Below, in pieces: positions 9,110 through 19,324 of a stretch of DNA of 64,000 nt. The notes below the pieces were generated by a model. It saw only the letters and a list, made by a program, of their open reading frames with translations, had not been told where the DNA came from and did not search any database. The position numbers were made by a program, and so were the translations under genes. Numbering within the stretch: position 1 is the first letter of the stretch; the number at the start of each line of letters is the position of its first letter. The stretch is from Arundinibacter roseus (GTDB lineage Bacteria; Bacteroidota; Bacteroidia; Cytophagales; Spirosomataceae), in NCBI RefSeq assembly GCF_004348825.1, contig NZ_SMJU01000004.1, forward strand, positions 818-64,817, given 5' to 3'.

Positions 9110-10114
9110 TTATTTGATTAAATAGTTGGATTTCCCAATTGTTTTCAGGGCAATTCCTGCTCCTCTGACCACCATTCGCAAGGGATCCTCTACGGTATGT
9201 ACGTGCAGGTGTGTTTTTAGGGCAAGGCGTTTATCCAATCCGTGCAGCAACGCACCGCCTCCCGATAAATACATGCCTCGTTGATAAATATCTCCGGCGA
9301 GTTCGGGCGGCATTACTTCCAGAAGTTTCATGACAGATTCCTCAATTTTTGCAATGGATTTATCCAGGCAATGTGCAATTTCAGCCTGATTAACGACGAT
9401 TTGCTTCGGCATTCCTGTGAGTAAATCCCGGCCCATCACTTCACATTCTTTCTGCGATTCCGGCAAATCTGTCAGAGCCGCACCAACCGCTTGCTTGATC
9501 CGCTCGGCGGTCGGTTGCCCGATCATCAGGTTGTATTCGTGGCGAATATAGAGTTCTATGTCAGCATCAAGCGCATTTCCGGCAATGCGAATGGATTGAT
9601 TGCAGATAATTCCGCTCGATGCGATGAGGGCGATTTCGGTAGTGCCGCCACCTATATCCACAATCATGTTTCCCTCGGGCTCTTCCACATCAAGCCCAAT
9701 GCCAACGGCAGCGGCAATTGGCTCATGAATAAGGTATAATTTGCTGGCACCGAGCGTTTCTGCGGAGTCCTCTACGGCTCTTTTTTCTACTTCCGTAATA
9801 CCGGAAGGAATGCAGACTACCATCCGAATGAAGGGCTTAAAGAAGCTTCGTTTGAAACCTGCCATCGCCATCATTCCCCGGATCATTTGCTCAGCGGCAT
9901 TGAAATCGGCAATAACTCCGCCTTGCAACGGCCGTACTGTGCGGATGTTTGCGTGGGTTTTGCCTTCCATTTGCATGGCCTCATTGCCGACGGCAATCAT
10001 TTTATTGGTGCTGCGGTCAAATGCCACCACAGAGGGTTGGTCTACTACTACGTTTCCATCGTGTATTATCAGAAAATTTGCAGTACCAAGATCAATAGCT
10101 ATATCGCGATTCAT
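9110..10114 (-). CDS. mreB: MreB/Mbl-type rod shape protein
   Basis: A 334-residue bacterial actin that polymerises under the inner membrane to guide cell-wall synthesis. ATP-binding motifs are phosphate 1 IAIDLGTANFLI (5-16), phosphate 2 MIVDIGGGTTEIALI, and the adenosine loop YLSGGGALLHGL. No mreC/mreD/rodA genes lie next to it, unlike the main mre operon, so it may be a second MreB copy. That is an inference from context only. Convergent and back-to-back with lpxB. Confidence 0.88.
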   Translation of the reverse strand: MNRDIAIDLGTANFLIIHDGNVVVDQPSVVAFDRSTNKMIAVGNEAMQMEGKTHANIRTVRPLQGGVIADFNAAEQMIRGMMAMAGFKRSFFKPFIRMVVCIPSGITEVEKRAVEDSAETLGASKLYLIHEPIAAAVGIGLDVEEPEGNMIVDIGGGTTEIALIASSGIICNQSIRIAGNALDADIELYIRHEYNLMIGQPTAERIKQAVGAALTDLPESQKECEVMGRDLLTGMPKQIVVNQAEIAHCLDKSIAKIEESVMKLLEVMPPELAGDIYQRGMYLSGGGALLHGLDKRLALKTHLHVHTVEDPLRMVVRGAGIALKTIGKSNYLIK

Positions 10115-10463
10115 GAGAATTATCTACGTAAAAAGTTTAACAGAGAATGACAAATCCTCACAGTGAAAACCGAATCTAAACGGAATGATAAAGTAAAAAG
10201 GACACCTGAGAACCGCGCAAAAAGAAAAGCGCCATACGTATATACGTGCGGCAGGCGGCAAATGTAGGGGATGATTAAGGATGTCCTTTGCGGATCTTTT
10301 TCTTTCACAACAACCAATCTCTCTAATGGACCCGATTTTCTGACTTAATTTGTCAACTTCAAATATACATGGATATGCAGAACTATCACCTAGAACAGGC
10401 CGTATATTTATTATATATAACTAATTCTTTGAAACAGGATTTCGTGTTATTACCTGTTATTGA
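10115..10463. other. 349-bp intergenic region, no gene seen
   Basis: No convincing ORF on either strand. On the minus strand a perfect -7 box (TATATTTG) sits at 10360-10367 and could start a long-leader mreB transcript. A 12-bp palindrome ACGTATATACGT lies at 10235-10246 inside that leader. The rest is unremarkable AT-rich sequence. Confidence 0.4.
10360..10367 (-). promoter_or_regulatory. Candidate -7 box for mreB (long leader)
   Basis: Reads TATATTTG on the minus strand, an exact TAnnTTTG match. It lies 246 bp upstream of the mreB ATG, which would give a leader of about 240 nt. No clear -33 TTG. Confidence 0.3.
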
Positions 10464-11042
10464 TTAGGTCATCGGGGGAATCAGCCCGGTTTTGGCGTAG
10501 TTCGTCAGCCATGATTTTTTTGGGCCGGGAATTGTCAGGTAGTAGTCGTACATGATTTTCATGTCCTTTTGGTAGTCTCCACTCAAAAACAAAGGAGCGC
10601 TCAGCATCAGTATTTTTTCTGGATTGTTGATTCCAACCAGCACAAGCGGAACACCGGCTCGAAGGGCCATGTGGTAAAAACCTGTTTTTATTTTATCGGT
10701 ATCTTTTCGCTTGCCCTCGGGAGCAATCGCAATGTGCATATCGTCTGCTTTTCGGAACATATCTGAAACACTTTCTACCAGATTATTTCTTTGGCTGCGG
10801 TTGACGGCGTGCCCGCCAAGGGCACGGAACAGCCAGCCCGAATACCAGGTAAATAGTTCTTTTTTACCTAAAAAACCAATATCAAAACCGATCGTTGCCC
10901 GTACGCCCAACCCAAGAAAAAAATCCTGATTGGAATAGTGAGGTGCCACGATCCAGATTGATTTTCGCATGGTTTTGGGCGGAATTCCGGTTACTTTCCA
11001 ACCCATTGTTTTGAAAAGAAACTTAAAAAATAGTGTGCTCAT
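10464..11042 (-). CDS. 1-acylglycerol-3-phosphate acyltransferase-like (PlsC family)
   Basis: A 192-residue PlsC-type acyltransferase, predicted to acylate a glycerolipid or related acceptor at the inner membrane. The catalytic HX4D motif is HYSNQD (His35, Asp40), and the phosphate-binding EGKRK occurs in IAIAPEGKRK. It is shorter than typical PlsC (about 240), as in the compact Bacteroidota subfamily. The acceptor is unknown. It is the last gene of the minus run from accA through the protease. Confidence 0.85.
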   Translation of the reverse strand: MSTLFFKFLFKTMGWKVTGIPPKTMRKSIWIVAPHYSNQDFFLGLGVRATIGFDIGFLGKKELFTWYSGWLFRALGGHAVNRSQRNNLVESVSDMFRKADDMHIAIAPEGKRKDTDKIKTGFYHMALRAGVPLVLVGINNPEKILMLSAPLFLSGDYQKDMKIMYDYYLTIPGPKKSWLTNYAKTGLIPPMT

Positions 11043-11075
11043 GAGGAGGAGATTAAATGGAAATAGGGTTAAAAA

Positions 11076-12218
11076 TCAGACGATTATGATGAACGGTTTG
11101 GGGCTAAAACAAAGAATAAAAACTAACACAGCGAGCCAACCCAAAAGAATACGTCCTTTGCTCAAAGGCTCGTTTTCAATTGTTTCGGGATGATATACGC
11201 CAAGGAAACGCCCTAATAAGAAGATGAAGGGCAAAAAACCTGGGTAGCCTTCCCAGGTAGGGTAGATGTACGAAACTCCAAATTGAAGTACTACAATGCT
11301 GAGAGCTATTATCCAGGCATTGCGCGGATTATCACTTATTTTTCGGAGGCAGACGTATAAAAAGTAAATGTAAAAGGCCAGGTAGCCTAACAAAGAATAG
11401 AATTCAGATTCATCCGGGATGGCAAACTCTTCGGCTCTGAACAAACCCAAACCGGAGTAAAAGGCAAAAAGTATAAATAATGCCGGTGCAGCGATGTCAA
11501 ACTTTTTTTTACCAATTAATCCATATAAAATATGCCCGCCGTCCAGTTGACCAATCGGAATCAAATTAAGGGAGGTAAAAAAAAGGGCGATGTATCCGGC
11601 CAAAATGTAGGGATAGTGAATGATTTCGTTGGCATGCGGCAACAAAGCCGGATCAGCGACGTACATTTTGAACCAATAAAACAGGAGAGAATCCCCCAGA
11701 ATCAGCGCACCTTCCTGATTTTGGTATACAAATTCCGGATAGTTCAGACCGTATTGTTGATATTCAGGATGAATTGAGAAAATGTATTCAGGAGGGGGGA
11801 GATGCGTAAATCCGTACCAAAGAACCCCCAAAGCGGCTACAAAACCAGCGAGTGGACCGGCAATCCCGATGTCAAAGAATTTGAGCCGTGACCGGACAAG
11901 TGACTTTATTCGTATAAAAGCACCCATAGTTCCGATGCTTTGCGATATGCCAAACCACAGCGGAATGTAATAGGGGAGGGTTACTTCCACCTGATGCGCT
12001 TTGGCTGTAAAATAGTGGCCAAACTCGTGAACCGTCAGGATGAATAAAAACGGAATGGAAAAATGAAGTCCCTGCCAGAACTCGTCCCAACCCAGGGCTT
12101 TTTCTACAAGTACAAATGAATTGCCAAACATCCATTCCGCACCGGCAAGGGTGGTGGTGATAAGAGTCAGGACAAATAAGGACAGTTGTAAAAGCAGCGT
12201 ACGGGTGTTAGGAGACAT
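11076..12218 (-). CDS. Site-2 protease family (M50) zinc metalloprotease
   Basis: A polytopic membrane protease that cuts substrates within the membrane. I chose ATG 12218 (MSPNTRTLLL), giving 380 residues. The zinc site HEFGH (64-68 from this start) lies in the helix LFILTVHEFGHYFTAKA, and the third ligand motif is in NLIPIGQLDGGHILYG. Several hydrophobic helices continue to the C-terminus. No PDZ domain is visible. This start overlaps the upstream HAD gene by 11 bases, suggesting coupled translation. The substrate is unknown. Confidence 0.88.
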   Translation of the reverse strand: MSPNTRTLLLQLSLFVLTLITTTLAGAEWMFGNSFVLVEKALGWDEFWQGLHFSIPFLFILTVHEFGHYFTAKAHQVEVTLPYYIPLWFGISQSIGTMGAFIRIKSLVRSRLKFFDIGIAGPLAGFVAALGVLWYGFTHLPPPEYIFSIHPEYQQYGLNYPEFVYQNQEGALILGDSLLFYWFKMYVADPALLPHANEIIHYPYILAGYIALFFTSLNLIPIGQLDGGHILYGLIGKKKFDIAAPALFILFAFYSGLGLFRAEEFAIPDESEFYSLLGYLAFYIYFLYVCLRKISDNPRNAWIIALSIVVLQFGVSYIYPTWEGYPGFLPFIFLLGRFLGVYHPETIENEPLSKGRILLGWLAVLVFILCFSPKPFIIIV

Positions 12219-12840
12219 AATCGGCGAGGTAATCCAGGATCGTAAACGGTTTTTGTACGTGTATAGTTTGTATACCGAGTGCCGCTGCGGCAGCAATGTT
12301 GTCGGCATTATCGTCCAGAAACAACGTTTCGTGAGCCTGCATAGTGCCTTCCTGCAAAACCCGTTGGTAAATGGCAGCGTCCGGTTTCATCACACCCATT
12401 TCGTACGAAAGAAAAACCTGTTCAAAAAGATCCTGCAATTGCTCTACACCGGTGGTCTGATACAGAATTTTGTTTACCGCCTCTACATGAATACTGCTTG
12501 TATTACTCAATAAAAACAATCGGTAGCGTTGGCGAAGATTTTGAATCAATTCGATCCGTTTCGGGGGAATGTCCAGCAGGAGTGCGTTCCAGGCTGTATC
12601 AATGAGGTGATCCTCCCAGTCAGGATTGACCAAAAGTTCACGAACGTAAGCACGAAATCCGGCTGCACTCAGCGTACCTGTTTCAAACTTGCGAAATATT
12701 TCTACATCTTTAAAAACATCCTGAACAGCAGTAGCTTCCTGCCCGCTCAGTTCGGCGAAAGCTTTGGCTGCAAGGGGGACGTCAATGTTGATAATGACGT
12801 CCCCGAGGTCAAAAACGATATTTTTTATTTGTTCTTTCAC
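12208..12840 (-). CDS. HAD family hydrolase
   Basis: A 210-residue haloacid-dehalogenase-like phosphatase. Motif I is FDLGDV with nucleophile Asp11 (the second acidic residue of DxD is replaced by the DLGDV variant common in the YihX/IA-v group). Motif II is LLSNTSS, motif III the Lys in GVMKPD, and motif IV is FLDDNADN. A helical cap sits between motifs I and II. Substrate not predictable. It sits 8 bp downstream of accA and overlaps the protease gene. Confidence 0.85.
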   Translation of the reverse strand: MKEQIKNIVFDLGDVIINIDVPLAAKAFAELSGQEATAVQDVFKDVEIFRKFETGTLSAAGFRAYVRELLVNPDWEDHLIDTAWNALLLDIPPKRIELIQNLRQRYRLFLLSNTSSIHVEAVNKILYQTTGVEQLQDLFEQVFLSYEMGVMKPDAAIYQRVLQEGTMQAHETLFLDDNADNIAAAAALGIQTIHVQKPFTILDYLADYVS

Positions 12841-12848
12841 AATTCCAA

Positions 12849-13802
12849 TTATTCAATCACAACTCCCATGGCGCAAAACTTATCGATACGCTCGCTGATG
12901 CGTTGCTCAGGCGTAAGTTTAGAAAGTTCAGCAATCGTTTCCATAATTACCTTTTTCAAGCCCAGCGCCATCACTCCATGATCAAGATGCGCTCCGCCTA
13001 AGGGTTCAGGAATAATGCCATCGATCAATTTGTTTTCTTTCATATCGCGGGCGGTAAGTTTCAGTGCTTCAGCGGCCTGTTCCTTGTAATCCCAGCTGCG
13101 CCAGAGGATCGACGAGCACGATTCGGGCGAAATCACAGAGTACCAGGTATTTTCGAGCATCAATACCCGATCGCCAATGGCAATTCCGAGCGCGCCACCG
13201 GAGGCCCCTTCGCCAATAATGATGCACAAAACCGGAACTTTGAGCATAAACATCTCTTTCAGGTTTCGGGCAATGGCTTCCCCCTGTCCGCGTTCTTCAG
13301 CTTCGAGGCCCGGAAATGCACCCGGTGTGTCAATAAGCGTAACAATCGGACGATTAAATTTTTCGGCCAACTTCATCAACCTGAGTGCTTTGCGGTAGCC
13401 TTCTGGATTTGGCATGCCAAAGTTGCGGTGTTGGCGTTGCTTGGTATTTCGTCCTTTTTGCTGCCCAATCAGAAGTACACTTTGCCCGCCGATATTTGCA
13501 AATCCACCAATCATCGCCGGGTCGTCCCGAACCTGACGGTCGCCATGCAATTCAATAAATTCGTCGCACATCAGCTGAATATAGTCGAGCGTGTACGGCC
13601 GATCGGGATGCCGTGAAAGCTGCACTCGTTGCCAACGGGTGAGATTTTCAAAAATCTCTTTCCTTAATTTTTCAATACCCCCCTGCAAAGCAGCAGTCGC
13701 AGACGAAACGTCAACATTGCTTTGTTCTGCCAGTTTTTGCATATCTGCCAGCTTGGTTTCAAGCTCAGCAATTGGTTTTTCAAAGTCGAGATAGGTTCTC
13801 AT
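12849..13802 (-). CDS. accA: Acetyl-CoA carboxylase carboxyltransferase subunit alpha
   Basis: A 317-residue alpha subunit; with AccD it moves carboxyl from carboxybiotin to acetyl-CoA, the first step of fatty acid synthesis. The N-terminus [17 protein letters not shown] is typical of AccA. The crotonase-fold core includes [44 protein letters not shown] and [11 protein letters not shown]. Length is usual. It heads the cluster accA, HAD, protease, acyltransferase on the minus strand. Confidence 0.95.
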   Translation of the reverse strand: MRTYLDFEKPIAELETKLADMQKLAEQSNVDVSSATAALQGGIEKLRKEIFENLTRWQRVQLSRHPDRPYTLDYIQLMCDEFIELHGDRQVRDDPAMIGGFANIGGQSVLLIGQQKGRNTKQRQHRNFGMPNPEGYRKALRLMKLAEKFNRPIVTLIDTPGAFPGLEAEERGQGEAIARNLKEMFMLKVPVLCIIIGEGASGGALGIAIGDRVLMLENTWYSVISPESCSSILWRSWDYKEQAAEALKLTARDMKENKLIDGIIPEPLGGAHLDHGVMALGLKKVIMETIAELSKLTPEQRISERIDKFCAMGVVIE

Positions 13803-13834
13803 AGTTAGTTAGTAGTCCGGGTAATTAGTTCGGA

Positions 13835-15265
13835 TTATAGATCAAAACTTTGTCCACGCTCCGGAATTTCGACCTGTCCGTAGCCATGTTGATGTAATGT
13901 TTCACGAAACTGACTCATGCTTTGTTCTTCCCCATGAATCAAAAATATTTTTTTCAGTTGATCCGACTTCTGCATTTGGACAAAACCCAGCAGGTCGTCA
14001 CGGTCTCCATGACCGCTAAATACGTCAATTTTTTCAATATTCGCCAAAACTGACTTTTTCTCCTTACCAATCGTGATGGTATCCTGCCCATTGAGCAAGC
14101 GCCAGCCGAGGGTGTTTTCGGAGGCATACCCAATCATAAGAATTGTGGCGTAGGGGTTTTCAATATTGGCTGCAATATGATGCTCTACCCGTCCGCCCTG
14201 AATCATACCTGAGGAAGAAATGATGATGCAAGGCTCACTGTAATTGGAAATAGCCCGGCTTGCGTCGTTGCTTTCGACATAAATGAGATTTTCAAAATCA
14301 AAAAGCATATCATGCTCCTCCTTAAATTCTCGTGCCTCCCGGTTGAGCATCCGGGCATACTTTTGGTACACCTTAGTACTGGCAAATCCTAGCGGACTAT
14401 CCGAAAAGACTTTTAGTGGGGGCAAATTTTGGGTTAAATACAGGCGGTTGAGTGTATAAAGCAGTGCCTGCGTTCTTCCCACGCTAAATGTTGGAATGAT
14501 GAGTCTTCCCGGAATATCCACGCAGGTTCGCTGAATCACATCGGCCAAGGCTACCTCCGGCGGGCGGGTATCCTCGTGCAGGCGATTTCCGTAGGTACTT
14601 TCGCATATCAAATAGTCAGCTTGCGGAACTGATTGAGGGTCAACGAGTAAAGGGTAGTTTTTTCGTCCAATATCTCCTGAAAAGCACAAGGTTTTTAGTT
14701 CTCCATTTTCGCGAACTTCCAGGTAAATATGCGCAGCGCCCAGCAAGTGTCCGGCCGGAATGTACGTTACGGTAATTTGGTCAGAAATTCGATAACGCCT
14801 GCCAAAAGCAACCGGGAAGAAATTTTCGAGTGCTTCATTTACCTGTTTTTCAAGAAAAATATCCCGTGGCAGTTCTCGTGCACTTTTGCCTTTTTTCTTT
14901 TTTGAAGCAGCCGTTCCGTTAATCGTATTTATTCGGCGTTGGTGCAGCGAAGCGGCGTTTTTTAGTAGAAGTGCCGTCAGCGAATAGGTCGGTTCTGTGC
15001 ATACAACCTGTCCTTCAAAACCTTCCTTGTATAGATTAGGTATATTTCCGGAATGATCAATGTGCGCGTGCGTCAGCAATACGGTATTTAGTAGAGAAGG
15101 GTCAAAAGGGAAAACACTTTTTTGTAAATCATAAAGCGCTTTTTTTTCTTTTTCATCTAATTCAAAATTGGCTCCACAATCAATCAGAACCCGGTAATCG
15201 TCTACTTCGAGTAAGTACATGCTTCCGGTAACTTGTCGTGTGGCGCCCCAAAATGTTAATTTCAT
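13835..15265 (-). CDS. MBL-fold / beta-CASP RNA metallohydrolase
   Basis: A metallo-beta-lactamase plus beta-CASP protein of about 476 residues, the CPSF-73/YsxB-like group, predicted to cleave RNA. Zinc motif HAHIDHSG is near residue 70, followed by the AGHLLGAAHIYLE histidines, CFSGDIG and CESTYGNR. The beta-CASP part includes IIPTFSVGRTQALLY and IISSSGMIQGGRVEHH, and the C-terminal RMMBL region has VFSGHGDRDDL. I chose ATG 15265 (MKLTFWGATRQVTGS), where homology begins. RNA target unknown. Confidence 0.9.
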   Translation of the reverse strand: MKLTFWGATRQVTGSMYLLEVDDYRVLIDCGANFELDEKEKKALYDLQKSVFPFDPSLLNTVLLTHAHIDHSGNIPNLYKEGFEGQVVCTEPTYSLTALLLKNAASLHQRRINTINGTAASKKKKGKSARELPRDIFLEKQVNEALENFFPVAFGRRYRISDQITVTYIPAGHLLGAAHIYLEVRENGELKTLCFSGDIGRKNYPLLVDPQSVPQADYLICESTYGNRLHEDTRPPEVALADVIQRTCVDIPGRLIIPTFSVGRTQALLYTLNRLYLTQNLPPLKVFSDSPLGFASTKVYQKYARMLNREAREFKEEHDMLFDFENLIYVESNDASRAISNYSEPCIIISSSGMIQGGRVEHHIAANIENPYATILMIGYASENTLGWRLLNGQDTITIGKEKKSVLANIEKIDVFSGHGDRDDLLGFVQMQKSDQLKKIFLIHGEEQSMSQFRETLHQHGYGQVEIPERGQSFDL

Positions 15266-15496
15266 ATAGTCAAAATGCAAAAATATCTCAAAGTATGAGC
15301 GGATTGTATGTCAATAAAAGCTTTTTTTAAAGAAGAATGTTGTTAGATTTAAATATCTTGACCCTGCAAAAAGTGCCTGCGCCGAACCGTACCTTCGCTA
15401 TTTATGGCAGAGGGTGCTTGTGTGCACCTCGACAGAAATAGGCGTTACTTTCAACACTAATCCGCAAAAGTACCAAAAAGGCATCAGTATCGTTTC

Positions 15497-17038
15497 ATGT
15501 TATTTTTTCAACCAATCGAAATGTTTCAGGTACATCTAAATTTTTTTTTGACAATTGGGACATGCTGTAAGCGAATTCTCCTGATTGCATGGCTTTTAGG
15601 CGGGATTACCCAGCCACTTCATTCGCAGGTGGTAGATTCTCTTGGATTAGCTAACCTGACCGATGCCCTGCTAGAATTGCAAAATTCTGAACTTATGCAA
15701 AACGGCACGCTGAGTTTTAGTTTGACTTCCTGCCAAACCGACCGTCCCCTGCTGATTCTCAATCAAAAGCAGTCACTTCCGTCGGCTTCCATACTTAAAC
15801 TTGTTTCTACGGCCACGGTACTTTCGGTGTTCGGCGGCGATTATACCTATAAAACTTTCCTGGAATACGATGGGCAAAAGTCAGGAGATACGCTGAAAGG
15901 CAATCTGTACATTCGGGGCACCGGCGACCCTTCTTTGGGCAGCGACAGATTTAAGGATTTTGCCAGCTATCAGCAACTCCTCAGTCGTTGGTCAACCGCA
16001 TTGGCCCAAACAGGAATAAAACATGTACAGGGACAAGTAATTGCTGACGCTTCGTTTTTTGATGAACAATCGTTGGCGGATACCTGGATTTGGGCTGATT
16101 TGGGGAATTATTACGGAGCGGGTGTGCAGGGATTAAATTTTAATGAGAATAAATACACGATGCTGTTTCGGACAGGATCGGATGTAGGGCAGCCGTCAGA
16201 AGTCCTGCGCACCGAGCCTGCCCTGCCTTTTTTACACTGGACAAATCGCGTGACTTCCGGACCTACCGGTTCGGGCGACCGGGTGTATATGTATGCGAGT
16301 CCTTTAAGCAAGGAGGTGCTTCTGACGGGTACGGTGCCTCGAAATTCTGCGGCTTTCAGCGTACGCGGCGCCATTCCAAATCCTTCTTTTGCGGTGGCTT
16401 ACCTGTTAACTCAGGAATTGACCCAAAAAGGCATTACCATTTCTGGGGAGCCCTCTACAATTCAGAATAACCCCCAAAATAGCCCGAGAACCGTACTTGA
16501 TACCCACACATCGCCTACTTTGCGGGAACTGTGTCAACAAACGAACTGGTGGAGTATTAATTTATATGCCGATAGTTTTTTGAAATTAATCGGGCGCAAA
16601 CTCACTGACGAACCGGATTTTTCTTCCTCGGTGCAAGCTGTGATTGACTATTGGCAGCAGCGCGGGGTTTCCATGAACGGATTTTTTATCAAAGACGGAA
16701 GCGGACTTTCTCCTACCGGCTCGCTCACGACTCAAAATCTGACCGGAATTCTTAATGCCGCAACTCGTGACAAAACCTTCCCTGATTTCTATTCGTCCAT
16801 TGCCATTCTGGGAGAAACGGGAACCGTCCGAAATATGGGAAAAGGAACCCGGGCGGCAGGTAATGTACGCGCCAAAAGTGGATCTATTGAAGGAACACGC
16901 GCTTATGCCGGATACGTGGTTACGAAAGAAGGTGAACGGCTGAGCTTTGCCATCATTGCCCACAAGTATACACCAAACAATAGCCGCGCCATCGGGATTG
17001 AGCTGGCGCGGCTGCTGATTTTGTTAGGCGATTTGTGA
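15497..17038 (+). CDS. dacB: D-alanyl-D-alanine carboxypeptidase/endopeptidase (PBP4 family)
   Basis: A 513-residue class C penicillin-binding protein, acting in the periplasm to trim or open peptidoglycan cross-links. An N-terminal hydrophobic signal segment (ILLIAWLLGGITQPLHSQ) is present. The catalytic SxxK is SILK in LPSASILKLVSTATV, the SxN is SIN in WWSINLYADS, and the KTG-like motif is KSG in RAKSGSIEGTRAYAGY. The insertion between motifs matches the S13 peptidase family. It converges with hslV, 10 bp apart. Confidence 0.93.
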   Translation: MLFFQPIEMFQVHLNFFLTIGTCCKRILLIAWLLGGITQPLHSQVVDSLGLANLTDALLELQNSELMQNGTLSFSLTSCQTDRPLLILNQKQSLPSASILKLVSTATVLSVFGGDYTYKTFLEYDGQKSGDTLKGNLYIRGTGDPSLGSDRFKDFASYQQLLSRWSTALAQTGIKHVQGQVIADASFFDEQSLADTWIWADLGNYYGAGVQGLNFNENKYTMLFRTGSDVGQPSEVLRTEPALPFLHWTNRVTSGPTGSGDRVYMYASPLSKEVLLTGTVPRNSAAFSVRGAIPNPSFAVAYLLTQELTQKGITISGEPSTIQNNPQNSPRTVLDTHTSPTLRELCQQTNWWSINLYADSFLKLIGRKLTDEPDFSSSVQAVIDYWQQRGVSMNGFFIKDGSGLSPTGSLTTQNLTGILNAATRDKTFPDFYSSIAILGETGTVRNMGKGTRAAGNVRAKSGSIEGTRAYAGYVVTKEGERLSFAIIAHKYTPNNSRAIGIELARLLILLGDL

Positions 17039-17048
17039 GTAAGAAAAC

Positions 17049-17588
17049 TTACTGTACTTTTTCGATAATCAGATTGTGATTGGTATAAATACATAAGTCA
17101 GCAGCAATATGCAGGCTTTCCCGTACCATTTCTTCGGCGGTCATTATGTGTGCATGTTTTTTGAGCGCTACTGCCGCAGAAAGTGCGTAGTTACCGCCTG
17201 AACCAATCGCCGCAATACCATTTTCGGGTTCGAGGACGTCTCCTGTGCCGGAAATTACCAGAATTTCATCCTTATTGGCCGTTATCATCATAGCTTCCAG
17301 CTTGCGCAAATACCGGTCAGTGCGCCAGTCTTTGGCCAGTTCAATCGCCGCACGCTTCATGTTGCCGCCGTAGGCGTTTAGTTTTTCTTCAAATTTTTCC
17401 AGCAGCGAAAATGCGTCAGCCGTGGAGCCAGCAAAACCTACCAGGATTTTACCTCCTTGCAATGACCTGATTTTCTTTACATTACTTTTCGCTACCGTGT
17501 TGCCCATTGTAGCCTGACCGTCGGCGCCGAGAGCTACCGTTCCATTATGAACAACTCCAAGGACGGTTGTGGCGTGTATTTTTTCCAT
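17049..17588 (-). CDS. hslV: ATP-dependent protease subunit HslV
   Basis: The peptidase subunit of HslUV, an N-terminal-threonine hydrolase that degrades proteins unfolded by HslU. I chose ATG 17588 ([16 protein letters not shown]), which places the catalytic Thr in the conserved HATTV segment; it is normally freed by propeptide removal. [24 protein letters not shown] and the C-terminal [12 protein letters not shown] end fit the family. About 179 residues, normal. No hslU in this window. Confidence 0.94.
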   Translation of the reverse strand: MEKIHATTVLGVVHNGTVALGADGQATMGNTVAKSNVKKIRSLQGGKILVGFAGSTADAFSLLEKFEEKLNAYGGNMKRAAIELAKDWRTDRYLRKLEAMMITANKDEILVISGTGDVLEPENGIAAIGSGGNYALSAAVALKKHAHIMTAEEMVRESLHIAADLCIYTNHNLIIEKVQ

Positions 17589-17892
17589 GAATATAGTTTG
17601 ATTTCTGTCTATGAGGTTTATGCAAAACACTTCTTTATAATGCCTTCAATCTACCTGAATTGAACAAGTCCTGCTAATTGAATTTGAGTTATGATAACCC
17701 AAAACCAAAGTAGTTGGTTCTTACGAAATGGAAAGGGGGGTATTCCTGGCAATAGAAATAAACATGGAAATTGAGAGAGGAGAAAAGCTTTTTACCTCAG
17801 TAGTGGGATAATTTAAACTTTATTTTTACTTATTTTTAGCCCAAATTGTCAATTAACCTATGCTACATTAATCTCTTAATCCTCCTGTGTTT

Positions 17893-19236
17893 ATGTCACT
17901 AGTAAAACCTCATTTAAACTTTTCTCAAATCATCAACATGAATTTCGGATTCTTTGGCCTGCAATACAGCTTTGGATTGCAGCAGGCTAACATGAGCCCG
18001 ATTTATTCGTACCTGGGAGCGGAAGAAAGCAGTTTGCCACTTTTGTGGTTAGCTGGCCCGATGACGGGTCTGATTGTTCAGCCGATCATCGGTGCAGTGA
18101 GCGATAAAACCATTACCAAATGGGGACGGCGTACGCCTTATTTCCTGCTTGGCGCTATTTTTTGTAGCCTGGCACTTTTCGCCATGCCATTCAGTAGCAG
18201 CGTTTGGATGGCTGCAAGTATTCTCTGGATTCTGGATTCGGCCAATAACGTAACGCAGGAACCCTACCGGGCGTTTGTCAGCGACAAGCTTGATCCAAAA
18301 CAACATTCGCTTGGTTTTTTGACCCAAAGTGCATTTACCGGCCTGGGGCAAACGCTTTCCTATCTAACGCCTTTTTTATTAATTAACTTTCTGGCTTTTA
18401 GTGAAGAAGGTAAAATTGGCAGAATTCCAACCACAACTTTTATTGCTTTCATGATCGGGGCGGTAGTGTCGATTGGTTCCATTTTATGGACTCTGAAAAC
18501 TACCAAAGAGATTCCGTTGACAGAAGAGGAAAAGCAAAAGATTCGGCAATCGCCCAAAGGAGTGGGCTCTACTTTTGCTGAAATCGGTGAAGCTATACGG
18601 GATATGCCCCGCACAATGAAACTCATGGGGCCGATGATGCTTTTTAGCTGGTACGCAATGTTTATTTATTGGCAATACATCGCCAAATGTCTGTCAAAAT
18701 CGCTCTATAATACCGTTGACGCAGAAAGTCCGCTGTTTCGCAAGGCCGAGCTTTTGGTTGGTCCGTTAGGTGCTTTTTATAATGCCATAGCTTTCGTATC
18801 AGCGTTTGGATTAGCCTGGCTCGCACGAAAATACAGCCCAAAATATCTGCACAGTCTATGTTTGTTACTTGCCGGAATTGGTTTATTAAGTATTCCATAT
18901 ATCAAAAACCAAAACTTACTTTTCATTCCCATGATCGGCATGGGGGTGTCATGGGCAAGTATGATGGGCAATCCGTACATTATGCTGGCGAGCAGTATTC
19001 CCAAAGATCGCACGGGAGTTTATATGGGAATTTTTAACATGTTTATCGTGATCCCGATGCTGATCGAAACCTTCACGATTCCGATGTACTACACGTCCTG
19101 GCTCGGTAATGACCCGATCAACGCTATTTTATTGGCCGGAGTTTTATTGATACTTGCCTCGTTGTCTACGCTACTGATCCGTTTTGAGCGGCCTGTTGAA
19201 AATTTGGTAATGCCCGTAGTAGGGGCGGGGCATTAA
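17893..19236 (+). CDS. SLC45-family MFS sugar transporter
   Basis: A 12-helix major facilitator of about 447 residues. The first helix region MNFGFFGLQYSFGLQQANMSPIYSYLGA and loop VSDKTITKWGRRTPYFLLGA match the SLC45 (sucrose/maltose-H+ symporter-like) group. NVTQEPYRAFVSDKLDPKQHSLGFLTQSAFTGLGQ forms the conserved helix 4-5 segment. Transport of a disaccharide is inferred from the family. ATG 17893 is preferred to the GTG two codons earlier. No glycosidase or transporter partner lies beside it. Confidence 0.87.
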   Translation: MSLVKPHLNFSQIINMNFGFFGLQYSFGLQQANMSPIYSYLGAEESSLPLLWLAGPMTGLIVQPIIGAVSDKTITKWGRRTPYFLLGAIFCSLALFAMPFSSSVWMAASILWILDSANNVTQEPYRAFVSDKLDPKQHSLGFLTQSAFTGLGQTLSYLTPFLLINFLAFSEEGKIGRIPTTTFIAFMIGAVVSIGSILWTLKTTKEIPLTEEEKQKIRQSPKGVGSTFAEIGEAIRDMPRTMKLMGPMMLFSWYAMFIYWQYIAKCLSKSLYNTVDAESPLFRKAELLVGPLGAFYNAIAFVSAFGLAWLARKYSPKYLHSLCLLLAGIGLLSIPYIKNQNLLFIPMIGMGVSWASMMGNPYIMLASSIPKDRTGVYMGIFNMFIVIPMLIETFTIPMYYTSWLGNDPINAILLAGVLLILASLSTLLIRFERPVENLVMPVVGAGH

Positions 19237-19263
19237 GAGACGATTATATTGATTTGACGTATA

Positions 19264-19318
19264 AAAATCCTGTGGAAAACAAAACTAGCTTTTTGTTCTC
19301 CACAGGATTTTACGTTTT
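19264..19318. terminator. Bidirectional terminator after the MFS transporter gene
   Basis: The long inverted repeat AAAATCCTGTGG (19264-19275) / CCACAGGATTTT (19300-19311) extends inward with AAAACAAAA-like pairing to TTTTTGTT. It lies between the convergent transporter and DinB genes. Confidence 0.85.
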
Positions 19319-19324
19319 TGTCAC

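Noticed and set aside
10120..10317. 65-codon minus-strand ORF upstream of mreB
   Set aside because: No family features, poor start context and overlap with a palindrome; more likely leader sequence.
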